From NCBI RefSeq assembly GCF_003590335.1, contig NZ_MIET01000036.1:1-64000 (forward strand): a DNA stretch of 64,000 bases, read 5' to 3'. The notes beneath the pieces are model-generated. The model did not search any database and was not told the DNA's origin. It saw only the letters and a list, made by a program, of their open reading frames with translations. Each line of letters begins with the position of its first letter. The first letter of the stretch is position 1. The position numbers and the translations under genes were made by a program. Positions 46,010 through 54,968 of this stretch are shown here, in pieces. The DNA comes from Pseudoalteromonas sp. MSK9-3 (GTDB lineage Bacteria > Pseudomonadota > Gammaproteobacteria > Enterobacterales > Alteromonadaceae).

Positions 46010-48016
46010 TTGTATACTCGTTTCAAGCACCTATGTAGCTACTTATTTATAGGTTTGGCTACATGTACCACCCATAACGCCATAGCTAACACCACAAGTA
46101 TGAGCACACCCAAAGTCCTCAATGCCAACCATTGGGGTCAATTCAGTGCCCAAAACGCGCTAGACATTATTGAAAATGTCCCAGAGTTTACCCTGGTAGA
46201 AAAACCCAGTGAACGGGGCTTATCAAACGCCACTGTCAATATTCTTATCAATGGGGTTCCTTCAATCCCAGAACATAACTCTCCTCAAGCGTATCTCAAG
46301 CAAATACCCATTGATCAAATTAAGCGTGTTGATTTCTATAACACCAATCATCCTTTCTCTGTTGCAAGCCAATTCTCACAATTGTTCAACATCATTACCC
46401 ATAAAAATAATAGTCAAACCTCCCTATACACTGAATTTGCGCAACAAGCGGATAGAGTCACGTTAGATAATATCGCACTCAAAATAGCCATGCCTTGGCA
46501 TGGCTGGAATCATCAGTTTAGTGCCAATAGACAAAACACATTCTATATATCAACAGCTGATATCTATGAACAGACTCCAGATAATATAACCAATCAGATC
46601 GGGGATGAATCATATAAAGAAAAAGATAAAAGTCACTCGCTCAGCTTGACTAGCCGCTTAGAAAATCAAAAAAACTTGCTGCAACTTACGGTTAATAATG
46701 AAAAAAACAACTATCATGAAAATACGCTCAATCTATTTTCTACAAAATCAACACAGCTACTTCTGGAAAACACTCAAAAGTCGCAGCTAAACGTTGGCGT
46801 CGACTGGCACTATAAAGGCCTGAGTACATGGCAATTACACAGTGTGGCTTTGCTTAGAAATATACAGGATACAACCCATACCCACGCTACATTCTTCAAC
46901 TCAACAGCACACAGTCGTCCGCAGGATTCGAGTGTGTTTATGCAAACTCAAAATTGGCGTGAACTGGCGGCAAAAGTCATACTGTCCCAAGCCAACCATG
47001 CCTTATCACCCGAGCTGGGTATTGCCTATAGTCGTAATGAGCTCATAGCGAGTACATTGCCATCCAACGCACAATCGCCACACTATATACCCAGCGATAT
47101 ACAAGAAATTCGCTATGAACCGTATGTCAAATTACAGTATGCATTAAATCAAAATTGGCAAGTGTACGCGCGGATCAATACTGAAAGCGCCAAGTTAACA
47201 ACCCAAGGGAATGACAGTTTCGAATTTAGCAAAGTGTATATTAAGCCGTTTATAAGAGTCAGTTTTAATAATAAAAGTACCGTATCTATTTCTGCAACAG
47301 TGAAACAACAAGTTAAACAACTTGATTTTGAACCATTTATAGCCAGTGAAGAATCAAACTATAGCAGGGCATTCATCGGTAACCTTCGCTTAAAGCCGAT
47401 GAAATATGATGAGTTTGAAATGCAAGCCAATTACGCACCAAACACACTCGTAAATATTAATCTAAACACCTTTTATCAATGGCAACGTGATATCCACGAG
47501 TACACTTTATTGTCTGACACTGAAGTTGGCATTGGTAACGCAGGATCCGCCCAATATTTTGGGACTGATTTACAAATAACACTTCAAACCGATAAAATTG
47601 TACCCAATAGTCGTTTAGAAATGACGCATACTTATCGACATGCCATATTTAACGACTTTATTACGGGAGAACGGCCAATCACAGGCCTAACACCTCACCA
47701 ATTTGAAGTCGACTTTGTACATGAAACCAATCGTCTATCCTGGGGAGTGAACTATCAAACGCGCAACCTTTACACCGAGTTTTATTATGACGAAATTTAC
47801 ACTGAGCAAACAGGGCCTACATTAAACGTATTTACGGAATTTAACCTAAATAAAGATACCCATATCAAGCTTGCCGTAACGGCGCTTAGTGACGAAAAAA
47901 CAATATTCCAACAACAATGGTTTAATGTTAATCGCGCAGGGACGCTGAGCGATAGCCGTACTTTGTATGATGTCGCCAAGCCAAAAATCACCTTATCGAT
48001 AACACACTCTATTTAA
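46010..48016 (+). CDS. TonB-dependent receptor-like outer-membrane protein
   Basis: This 668-residue protein has a signal peptide ending near A-I-A-N and a plug-like domain (about residues 35-130). The plug contains N-I-L-I-N-G-V-P-S-I-P and I-P-I-D-Q-I-K-R-V-D-F-Y, the counterpart of the receptor plug phrase on which the barrel-linking strand ends. A long beta-barrel region with alternating aromatic residues follows and ends in T-L-S-I-T-H-S-I. It is shorter than standard receptors, and I cannot see a clear TonB box. Substrate is unknown. The start codon is TTG, supported by AAAGGAG seven bases upstream. It lies 170 bases after the LytTR gene on the same strand. Confidence 0.72.
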   Translation: MYTRFKHLCSYLFIGLATCTTHNAIANTTSMSTPKVLNANHWGQFSAQNALDIIENVPEFTLVEKPSERGLSNATVNILINGVPSIPEHNSPQAYLKQIPIDQIKRVDFYNTNHPFSVASQFSQLFNIITHKNNSQTSLYTEFAQQADRVTLDNIALKIAMPWHGWNHQFSANRQNTFYISTADIYEQTPDNITNQIGDESYKEKDKSHSLSLTSRLENQKNLLQLTVNNEKNNYHENTLNLFSTKSTQLLLENTQKSQLNVGVDWHYKGLSTWQLHSVALLRNIQDTTHTHATFFNSTAHSRPQDSSVFMQTQNWRELAAKVILSQANHALSPELGIAYSRNELIASTLPSNAQSPHYIPSDIQEIRYEPYVKLQYALNQNWQVYARINTESAKLTTQGNDSFEFSKVYIKPFIRVSFNNKSTVSISATVKQQVKQLDFEPFIASEESNYSRAFIGNLRLKPMKYDEFEMQANYAPNTLVNINLNTFYQWQRDIHEYTLLSDTEVGIGNAGSAQYFGTDLQITLQTDKIVPNSRLEMTHTYRHAIFNDFITGERPITGLTPHQFEVDFVHETNRLSWGVNYQTRNLYTEFYYDEIYTEQTGPTLNVFTEFNLNKDTHIKLAVTALSDEKTIFQQQWFNVNRAGTLSDSRTLYDVAKPKITLSITHSI

Positions 48017-48039
48017 TTGCCCTCAGGCTAAAATATATC

Positions 48040-48077
48040 ATATTCCCTTTGGTTAATAAAAAGGCCAAAGGGAATAT
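48040..48077 (+). terminator. Hairpin after the receptor-like gene
   Basis: A perfect 13-base inverted repeat, ATATTCCCTTTGG / CCAAAGGGAATAT, surrounds a 12-base loop and starts 24 bases after the stop. It lacks a following T run. The rest of the gap to 48261 holds the promoter region of the next receptor gene. Confidence 0.5.
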
Positions 48078-48183
48078 TATCCACAATAAATCAACATTCT
48101 TAAGTTCAATAATTTAGATAAAAAAGACCAAGTCACAAGATTGCATTACCTAAGCACAAAAAAGTATAAAAATCACGCTAAAC

Positions 48184-48219
48184 AGTAATGATTTGCAATA
48201 CTATCCGTGTTAGCATAAT
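48184..48219 (+). promoter_or_regulatory. Fur-box-like site and promoter before the TonB receptor
   Basis: AGTAATGATTTGCAATACT (48184-48202) matches 11 of 19 positions of the classical Fur consensus by eye, best in its left half. It overlaps a possible -35 (TTGCAA, 48193-48198), followed after 15 bases by CATAAT (48214-48219). An iron-repressed promoter would suit the downstream genes. The assignment rests on inspection only. Confidence 0.4.
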
Positions 48220-48261
48220 CCTATAAATGCAAATAAAAATAGTTATTAATTAAAGGAAACC

Positions 48262-50625
48262 ATGAAGCTCTCTACTCTCTCTATTGCACTGCACGCTACT
48301 TTTTTATTCCCAGCAATCGCACTATCGAATACCACATTAGCAGTGGAAGCTAAGACACAAAACGATGAAAAAATTGAAAACATCGTCGTTACAGGTCACA
48401 AAATAGCTCGTAGTTTACAAGAAACTACCACCAGCGTTGCCGTGTTAACTGCAGAAACGATTGAGCATCAACAAATCAATACCTTTACAGATGCCTTAGT
48501 TAATACAGCTAATGCACATGCAACCGATTATGGTTTTAGTATTCGTGGTATTGATGGCTCGAACGTATCAGGTGATGGACACAGCGCTCTTGCCAGCGTC
48601 TATATTGACGGCGCCCCCATCCCTCAAGGACTCATTCGAAATGGTACTTTTTCTACATGGGATGCAACGCAAATAGAGATACTTCGAGGCCCACAATCGA
48701 CCTTGCAAGGGCGTAACTCTTTGGCCGGCGCCGTGATCTTAAATACCCAACAACCAAGCTATGATAAAGAAGGGCATTTTAAACTGACGCTCGGTGAAAA
48801 TAATAAGCAAGAAGCCGGTATTGCATTTGGTGGTGGCTTAATAGACGATGAGCTTGCTTTTAGGTTTAGTGGCGAAGAGAAACGTTACGATGGTTCTATC
48901 ACCAACCTATACGATAACAGCCACTCTGATACTGACAACGAACATACATATCGTCTTAAACTCCGTTATGAACCAGCTGGTATGGAAAACCTATCTACTA
49001 TGCTCAGTGTTATGAACGCTGAACGCAAATATGGAGATGCCAACCTGACGAAAGACGCCGGTGCAGATTCCTTTAGCAATCGTTCAACCTCTTATAACGA
49101 CACGCGACAAAGGCAAGTCAAAACAGATCTAGTATCTCTCTCTGTCAATTATGATATCAATAGCCTCATCTCACTGGCATCTTACACCACCTATTCAGAT
49201 GTTGTTGAAATCTACTCATGGGATTCAGATTACCCGCAAGGTTATGGTAACGCACCAGTCGTTGATACAGGTAGTGCGACCTTCTACAACAATGAAGAAA
49301 AAACACTAACACAAGAATTCAGAATAAACTTTGACCATGAGAATTTTAGTGGTGTTGCAGGTGCCTATTATTTCAAAAGTGAGCAGGAAGAAGTAAGTAC
49401 CGGTTTTAACAATTATTCATTGGCTCGATTAGGCCTATCTAGTAGCGCTCTTCAATCACAATATAAGCTCAGCCCACAAATTGCTGATTTAGTCTTAGGG
49501 CAATATGCTGACTTTAACCCAGCAAAAACAAAAGTTTACTCATTAGCAACCAGCAATATCACCAGCTATGCTCTTTTCGCTGATGGCGTTTGGCATTTGA
49601 ACGAGCAATGGGACTTACTTGCAGGTATTCGCTTTGATAGAGAAAAACAAGAAAATACCAGTGAGGCACAATACGATATCCTTAACAAAAACGCCTTACC
49701 TAACCCCAGTAGTTATATCGGCACGCCATATGAAGGGGTAGTACCACTGATCAGTGGTATAAACGCGTTGGTTGTTGGCCTTGCAGATAGTGCATCGCAA
49801 ATCGCGCCATTAAGTGATGCTTCATTCAGTACCGTGTTACCAAAGGTGGGGGTGAGTTATCATGTAAATGATGATATCTCCACCACATTCACTTTTCAAA
49901 AAGGCTATCGTTCTGGCGGCGTAGGTGTAAACCAAGCCCGTGCGAATGTATTTGAGTATGAACCTGAATCAACGGATAACTACGAACTCTCAGTGCGCTC
50001 TACTTGGTTAGATGGTAAGCTCACAGCCAATGCCAACCTGTTTTACCTAGATTGGAAAGATCAACAAGTATCGGTCCAGCTTTCCCCTAATAACTTTGAT
50101 ACACAAACGGTTAATGCGGGTACTTCTGACGTAAAAGGGTTCGAATTAGAGCTCAATTATACGATCAATGATAATTTAAAAACCTATGCCGCAATTGGTT
50201 ATGCTGGTACGGAATTTACTGATTTTACCATTAAGATCCCCAACCAAGATGGCAGCAACACCAATTTTGATCTATCGGGTCGTCAGTTTCCTGCTCCACA
50301 AAGAACGCAAAATATTGGACTCACTTACCAAGACTCAATTGGATTCTTTGCCAATCTAAATATTAGCTATGCCAGTGAATCTCCAAACAGAGCAAACCCA
50401 TACCGAGATGGTCTAGAACCAGGTGATCTGTATTTTGATCTCAATAACGATGCAAGAACAATCGTTGATATGCAATTAGGATATGAGTGGAATAACTATG
50501 GGATTTATCTTGTAGGCAAAAATATCACTGATGAAGAGTATTACGTCGCACATAGAGCACGGAACCCTCGCATTGGTAAACCAAGCGAATTGTCGCTTAC
50601 ATTCCGCGGTAATTTTGATTGGTAA
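48262..50625 (+). CDS. TonB-dependent receptor, probable ferric-siderophore uptake
   Basis: The full-length receptor has 787 residues: a signal peptide, then the N-terminal box I-E-N-I-V-V-T-G-H-K (a TonB-box-like start), a plug domain with S-I-R-G-I-D-G and E-I-L-R-G-P-Q-S-T-L-Q-G-R-N-S-L-A-G-A, and a 22-stranded-type barrel ending with aromatic W. Such receptors bind iron chelates, haem or other scarce nutrients and take them up with TonB energy. The downstream DUF3325, DUF3649 and PepSY genes and the Fur-like site point to iron. Whether the ligand is made by the adjacent synthetase cluster cannot be read from the sequence; a generic xenosiderophore receptor is as likely. AAAGGAAACC precedes the ATG. 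Confidence 0.9.
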   Translation: MKLSTLSIALHATFLFPAIALSNTTLAVEAKTQNDEKIENIVVTGHKIARSLQETTTSVAVLTAETIEHQQINTFTDALVNTANAHATDYGFSIRGIDGSNVSGDGHSALASVYIDGAPIPQGLIRNGTFSTWDATQIEILRGPQSTLQGRNSLAGAVILNTQQPSYDKEGHFKLTLGENNKQEAGIAFGGGLIDDELAFRFSGEEKRYDGSITNLYDNSHSDTDNEHTYRLKLRYEPAGMENLSTMLSVMNAERKYGDANLTKDAGADSFSNRSTSYNDTRQRQVKTDLVSLSVNYDINSLISLASYTTYSDVVEIYSWDSDYPQGYGNAPVVDTGSATFYNNEEKTLTQEFRINFDHENFSGVAGAYYFKSEQEEVSTGFNNYSLARLGLSSSALQSQYKLSPQIADLVLGQYADFNPAKTKVYSLATSNITSYALFADGVWHLNEQWDLLAGIRFDREKQENTSEAQYDILNKNALPNPSSYIGTPYEGVVPLISGINALVVGLADSASQIAPLSDASFSTVLPKVGVSYHVNDDISTTFTFQKGYRSGGVGVNQARANVFEYEPESTDNYELSVRSTWLDGKLTANANLFYLDWKDQQVSVQLSPNNFDTQTVNAGTSDVKGFELELNYTINDNLKTYAAIGYAGTEFTDFTIKIPNQDGSNTNFDLSGRQFPAPQRTQNIGLTYQDSIGFFANLNISYASESPNRANPYRDGLEPGDLYFDLNNDARTIVDMQLGYEWNNYGIYLVGKNITDEEYYVAHRARNPRIGKPSELSLTFRGNFDW

Positions 50626-50658
50626 TATAAAACCGCTCGTAAGTAGCGACTTTACAAC

Positions 50659-50701
50659 CGACAAAGAGATGCTCAATTAAGTGACATCTTTTTGTCGTTT
50701 T
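50659..50701 (+). terminator. Intrinsic terminator or attenuator after the receptor gene
   Basis: CGACAAAGAGATG (50659-50671) pairs with CATCTTTTTGTCG (50685-50697) with one mismatch around a 13-base loop, and TTTT follows. It lies between the receptor gene and the three-gene inner-membrane block, so it may limit transcription of the latter rather than separate it fully. Confidence 0.65.
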
Positions 50702-50740
50702 AACTGAGTCATAAATATAATAAAATTTGAGGGAATAACC

Positions 50741-51076
50741 ATGAGCTACTTTTTTTTCTTGCCGGCCTATTGGTTGTGCGGGGTCTTGCTATACAGAGCA
50801 AGTCCTAGACAATCGTTTACACAAACAAAGTCAACGGCACGAAAACTCAGTCTAACATGTACTGGAGCCGTCATAGTGCTCACTGTTTTAATGCTACTGA
50901 ATAGTAAGGCTGGTCTGGCTACAGCTTTACTTACTCCTGTAATTTTATTTATGTTTTTTGTCCCTGCGCCTGTTTTTTTATTATCTCACCGACCAACATG
51001 GGCATGGCCAAGCCTGATATTTGTCACCCTACTGAGTTTACTTTTTCAATTACTTGGAGCTGACCATGTGGCATAA
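50741..51076 (+). CDS. Small inner-membrane protein, DUF3325-like
   Basis: This 111-residue protein has three hydrophobic helices (about 3-18, 37-53, 60-108 in two spans) and little else. It resembles the DUF3325 proteins found next to DUF3649 and PepSY-domain proteins in iron-uptake loci of gammaproteobacteria. Function is unknown; it probably assists a reductase or transporter at the inner membrane. GAGGGAATAACC precedes the ATG, and it overlaps the next gene by 11 bases, a sign of translational coupling. Confidence 0.75.
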   Translation: MSYFFFLPAYWLCGVLLYRASPRQSFTQTKSTARKLSLTCTGAVIVLTVLMLLNSKAGLATALLTPVILFMFFVPAPVFLLSHRPTWAWPSLIFVTLLSLLFQLLGADHVA

Positions 51077-51335
51077 AACAATTGCAGGCTTGCTGAGTGG
51101 CTTAATCGTGATGATATTAGTCCCGAGCAGCATCAGTTTACTCTTTCCAAATTATATCGGGGTAGTACTGGCATTAGGGCTCATATTTGCGCTCAGTGCC
51201 TGGGCGGGTGTTATGACTTGGTGCTATGCAGCAGATAACAGCAAGCAAGCGTGGTTGAGGGCTGCTAAAGCATCAGTACCTACCGTCATTATTTTCATTG
51301 GTATCTTTTTCACTGCAGCGGGGCCAACAGTATGA
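51066..51335 (+). CDS. Small inner-membrane protein, DUF3649-like
   Basis: This 89-residue protein has three predicted membrane helices. It resembles DUF3649 iron-uptake proteins, with A-G-L-L-S-G near the start and A-W-A-G-V-M-T-W-C-Y-A in the middle. The ATG at 51066 is preferred because TTGGAGC lies about seven bases upstream; a TTG at 51054 would use that same ribosome site as coding sequence. It overlaps both neighbours, which places all three in one coupled operon. Confidence 0.75.
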   Translation: MWHKTIAGLLSGLIVMILVPSSISLLFPNYIGVVLALGLIFALSAWAGVMTWCYAADNSKQAWLRAAKASVPTVIIFIGIFFTAAGPTV

Positions 51336-52909
51336 ATAAAAGTACATTAAAAAACCTAACGCATGCACATGCTTGGTTAGGACTTATTATCTCTGGCGTA
51401 TTGATGATCGTGTTCGTCTGCGGTTCATTATCATTTTTCAGATATAATATTGTGCAATGGGATAGCCAATATCATGCCCCCGCCCCACTGGCTGGAGAAG
51501 TGGCATCTGTTGCCACCATCCTAGATAATATTAGCGCCAAAAATTACAATATCCCAACGCATCACAATCTACTTATCTCTTTGCCTACGGATGAACAGCC
51601 CTATTATTACACTGCCTTTGAAACAGAAACAGACGATGGCCACCATCAAGATCACCAACTTAACTTCGATGCTAATACTGGCGAACAGCTGGCTGTAAAT
51701 ACAGAGCAGTTCTATCTGAGTGATATGCTTTATATGCTGCATATCAGTCTCTTGCTGCCATATGGTACAGAAATTGTCGGGGTGATCACTTTACTGTTTT
51801 TTGTCATGGTGCTATCTGGTATTTGTATGGTGTTAAAGAAGCTAGTTAGCCACTTCTACCAATACCGTCTCAAAAGAAATAAAGATACCTACCTTGATGG
51901 ACATACCTTAATTGGCATTTCTTCTTTACCATTCACATTCATTTTTGCACTCACTGGGGTGATGTTTAATTTGAGTATTTTATTACAAGCAGGATTTGGC
52001 TTTGCAGTGTTTAAAGGGGACATTCCAGCCTTAATTAAAACTGCTGGCTTTTTCGATTTACCGCATGTTGAAGCCTCTGGAAATTCCATTAGTCACAACT
52101 CGGTGGATATAATCGTGCAAAAGGTTCGCGCCGACTACCCAGAGCATAAAATAGTCGTAGTAAATTTGTATGGCGCGGGGGATGAAAATGGCGTGGCTGA
52201 AATTAGATTACAAAAACACCACGATTTAATACCGACGACCCATGTCACCTATGCCTTAAAAGATGCGGCTAAATTGGCAGACTATAACGCGATTGAAGCG
52301 CCCACAGCAGCCACATACACAACGCTTAGCAGCTTGCACTTTGGTGAGTTTGGTGGGATCACGTTAAAGTTTGTTTATTTCATCCTAGGGTTAGGTTGTT
52401 GTTACCTCATTTTATCGGGTAACTTGATCTGGCTTGAAAAACGGGAAAATAATCGTCAGCAAAGTAAAAGGGGATTGGCCTTTGTGAAAGCCATGACCTT
52501 AGCGCTCTCAACTGGCACTTTAATTGCCGTGGCGTGTAGCTTTGTTGGAACTCGGTTTGCGCCATTGAGCTGGCCTCGCACCGAACTGCTACCAACCTTG
52601 TTTTTTTGCGCGATCGGGATCAGCCTCATACACGCCCTGTTTAATAGCATTAAGCATCAAGCCATTCGCCGAGCAATGGTACAACAGCTCGTGTGTGCCG
52701 CAATTCTATTTGCTATATGCCCACTGTATGATTTCATTCAGATTGTGTCTGGTTATACACCGTATGCCTACCTGCAGCTCGACGTATTTCTCGTTAATGC
52801 CGCACTTTTATTAACTGCATTATTTTGTTTTTCTCTTGGAAAATATCAACATGCAACAAGACCTAACGCCACAGAAGAATCGCTAACAATGAGCCGCTCT
52901 GTCAGTTAA
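51332..52909 (+). CDS. PepSY-domain membrane protein (PiuB/FoxB-like), probable siderophore-iron reductase
   Basis: The protein has 525 residues. The first helix (about 15-38) carries H-A-W-L-G-L, a usual start of PepSY-associated TM proteins. A periplasmic PepSY region follows (45-140), then H-I-S-L-L-L-P-Y-G-T-E-I-V-G and a helix pair, a second H-x10-G-V-M-F-N helix, another PepSY domain (about 255-330), F-G-E-F-G-G, and four more C-terminal helices. Several conserved His residues in the helices (H12, H135, H190 and others) could bind haem, as in FoxB, which reduces ferric siderophores in the periplasm. The position after a TonB receptor supports this. It starts within the previous stop (ATGA overlap). 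Confidence 0.85.
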   Translation: MNKSTLKNLTHAHAWLGLIISGVLMIVFVCGSLSFFRYNIVQWDSQYHAPAPLAGEVASVATILDNISAKNYNIPTHHNLLISLPTDEQPYYYTAFETETDDGHHQDHQLNFDANTGEQLAVNTEQFYLSDMLYMLHISLLLPYGTEIVGVITLLFFVMVLSGICMVLKKLVSHFYQYRLKRNKDTYLDGHTLIGISSLPFTFIFALTGVMFNLSILLQAGFGFAVFKGDIPALIKTAGFFDLPHVEASGNSISHNSVDIIVQKVRADYPEHKIVVVNLYGAGDENGVAEIRLQKHHDLIPTTHVTYALKDAAKLADYNAIEAPTAATYTTLSSLHFGEFGGITLKFVYFILGLGCCYLILSGNLIWLEKRENNRQQSKRGLAFVKAMTLALSTGTLIAVACSFVGTRFAPLSWPRTELLPTLFFCAIGISLIHALFNSIKHQAIRRAMVQQLVCAAILFAICPLYDFIQIVSGYTPYAYLQLDVFLVNAALLLTALFCFSLGKYQHATRPNATEESLTMSRSVS

Positions 52910-52920
52910 TTTAAGCAAAA

Positions 52921-52947
52921 AAATAGGGCTGAATACCAGCCCTATTT
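52921..52947. terminator. Bidirectional intrinsic terminator
   Basis: AAATAGGGCTG-AATAC-CAGCCCTATTT is a perfect 11-base stem with T runs on both sides (A run upstream on the plus strand). It serves the plus-strand PepSY gene ending at 52909 and the minus-strand lipoprotein gene ending at 52972. Confidence 0.85.
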
Positions 52948-52971
52948 TTTTTCTTTAAATTGCTAAACTAC

Positions 52972-54759
52972 TTATTGCACTGGTGCAATTTCCCACACCG
53001 CAATTGACCCTGATATTTCGTTACCAACAATCAATAATGGATTACCTGTGGCGCTCTGCTCTGCCGGAACAAAAGCCATACCTTCAGGCGCTAAGTCGCC
53101 AGTGATATCTTCCCCTTCTAGTGTGCCTCTATTATAAAAATAATCGACAAACTGCACATCATACGGGTTAGTGATGTCATACATCATAATGCCGCCCATA
53201 CGCTCTAAGCCAACAAACGCCAACTGCCGGTCACCCACTTTACCCAGTGCTAGTGCTTCTGGTTCAGCGCCTTTGGCATCTGAGCGAGTATCGCCTTCAT
53301 TCTCATCTTCATCATTATTAAATGCTGCACCATGCACCGAGGCAGTAATGCGGGCTATTTGGTCGCCCGAATCAAATACCACCAGCCCATTCTCATCCCA
53401 AATCGTAAATGAACGTGCGCCGTAAGTATAAAGTTGTTCATACACACCATCATTATCGGCATCCCCTTTCACCGTGCTCACTTTTAGGCGGCCAATGTCA
53501 TTATTATCGTTATTTAAATAAGAAAAATTGTTGCCCAGTGTTAAGTCTTTTGCCCTAATTTCATCCGTGTAAGACAAGCAGCCATCACCTTCATCAAACT
53601 CTAAGCCACCCTGATTTAAACAGGTCGCTTCATCGCTGGTGTTAAAAAAGTATTCTCGACCATCGCCTTCGTTCGCAGTCACAATGAAGTTTGCACCTTT
53701 CCAAGTGAAGGATGATAAGGTATCTGGTTGGTACATCCCCATTAAACCGGGGTATTTATTAAAGTTTACCCCGCCATCTTTGTCCGAAGCATCGAGCATC
53801 AACTCTGACCAATCTTTAAAACCGAGTCCCATTAACGTTAGGCTGTTATCAGTCAGATCCACCACCGCGATGGCGTTATTTTCTTGAAGTGATACATATG
53901 CATAGCGATTATCTTTAGAAATACTGACATATTCAGGCTCTAAATCCATGGCCACGGATGTCTGTATAAGCTTGCCATTGATAATCCGTCCAGTCGGGTT
54001 GGCAAATACCACCCCTTTTGACTCTAATTCAACTTGTTTATCATTGTACGCTGTAAAATTGAGCGACACTGCCGCATCAGCGATAACGCCCTCAGTGACG
54101 TCAATAATGCTTATGCTTCCTTCAGGATCAACACTGTAATCTCCGGCAGGCTCTCCCTCATTGGCCACAACAACCTTTTTCCCATCATGGCTGAATGTCA
54201 CCATATCGGGCAGTGCGCCCACTACCACGTTTTTAATAAAGCTGGGGGCATCTCCTGAAATATCATAAAAAGCAATATGACCTTTATCGCCTGTCCCCTT
54301 CGCCGCCATAGCCACAGCGAGTAACTGAGCATTTTCGTCGATCGCGATACTATTCGCATCCCCAGCCGTATGTTCGTTTAGCCTCAGCGTCATAACACTT
54401 GCCAAATTCGTGGTCGTCACCACACCTTGCGCATTAGGCGTTAAACCTTCACTTGCAAAGTCTGTCGCTGGCAGAATATCAATCACCGCCTGCTCACCCG
54501 AGCTATTAATGGCATATATCCATTGCTTCTGTGCATGATATGCCACTATTTCTGCCGCACCTTCCGGGCTTTGTGCATTAAGTACGCCCCGTCCTATCAA
54601 GCTTACTGTAAGCGCCGATTGCGCATTTTGACCCGCTTCTCCTGCACTTCCTTGCTCGCCCGTTTCACCTTGCACGCCTGCTATACCATCATCACCATCG
54701 AGCACACAGCCCGATAAGCCAGCTATTAAAGAAATTGTGAGTAGTGAACGTTTGAACAT
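52972..54759 (-). CDS. Choice-of-anchor I family beta-propeller lipoprotein with collagen-like N-terminus
   Basis: This 595-residue lipoprotein has a lipobox L-S-G-C at Cys18. A short collagen-like Gly-x-y run follows (about residues 22-45: G-D-D-G-I-A-G-V-Q-G-E-T-G-E-Q-G), and then a beta-propeller-like domain with repeats such as P-D-M-V-T-F-S-H-D-G-K-K-V-V-V-A-N-E-G-E-P and A-P-E-G-M-A-F-V-P. This layout matches the choice-of-anchor I family, surface or periplasmic proteins related to phytase and alkaline-phosphatase-like propellers. Enzyme activity is not established. It stands alone, convergent with the iron operon and divergent from the lytic transglycosylase gene. Confidence 0.8.
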   Translation of the reverse strand: MFKRSLLTISLIAGLSGCVLDGDDGIAGVQGETGEQGSAGEAGQNAQSALTVSLIGRGVLNAQSPEGAAEIVAYHAQKQWIYAINSSGEQAVIDILPATDFASEGLTPNAQGVVTTTNLASVMTLRLNEHTAGDANSIAIDENAQLLAVAMAAKGTGDKGHIAFYDISGDAPSFIKNVVVGALPDMVTFSHDGKKVVVANEGEPAGDYSVDPEGSISIIDVTEGVIADAAVSLNFTAYNDKQVELESKGVVFANPTGRIINGKLIQTSVAMDLEPEYVSISKDNRYAYVSLQENNAIAVVDLTDNSLTLMGLGFKDWSELMLDASDKDGGVNFNKYPGLMGMYQPDTLSSFTWKGANFIVTANEGDGREYFFNTSDEATCLNQGGLEFDEGDGCLSYTDEIRAKDLTLGNNFSYLNNDNNDIGRLKVSTVKGDADNDGVYEQLYTYGARSFTIWDENGLVVFDSGDQIARITASVHGAAFNNDEDENEGDTRSDAKGAEPEALALGKVGDRQLAFVGLERMGGIMMYDITNPYDVQFVDYFYNRGTLEGEDITGDLAPEGMAFVPAEQSATGNPLLIVGNEISGSIAVWEIAPVQ

Positions 54760-54968
54760 AAAAAAGCCTTCGTGAAAATTAAAATGAGTTAGATGTATAG
54801 TTCACCACAATACTATGACTGAACCGTGACGAAGGCATGCTGACTCTCCGTATTTTTATGGTAGCTGATAAATAAAAAGTCGCGATTCTTCGTTGTTTCC
54901 TATTTCTAAACACATAAATTTAGATACAATCATCGTTCACCTAATAATTATAAAGGCCCACGCCACTT

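Noticed and set aside
48262..50625. Claim that the receptor takes up the product of the NRPS cluster
   Set aside because: The peptide shows no clear chelating set such as hydroxamates or catechols within the window, and receptors of this type are common; only proximity supports the idea.
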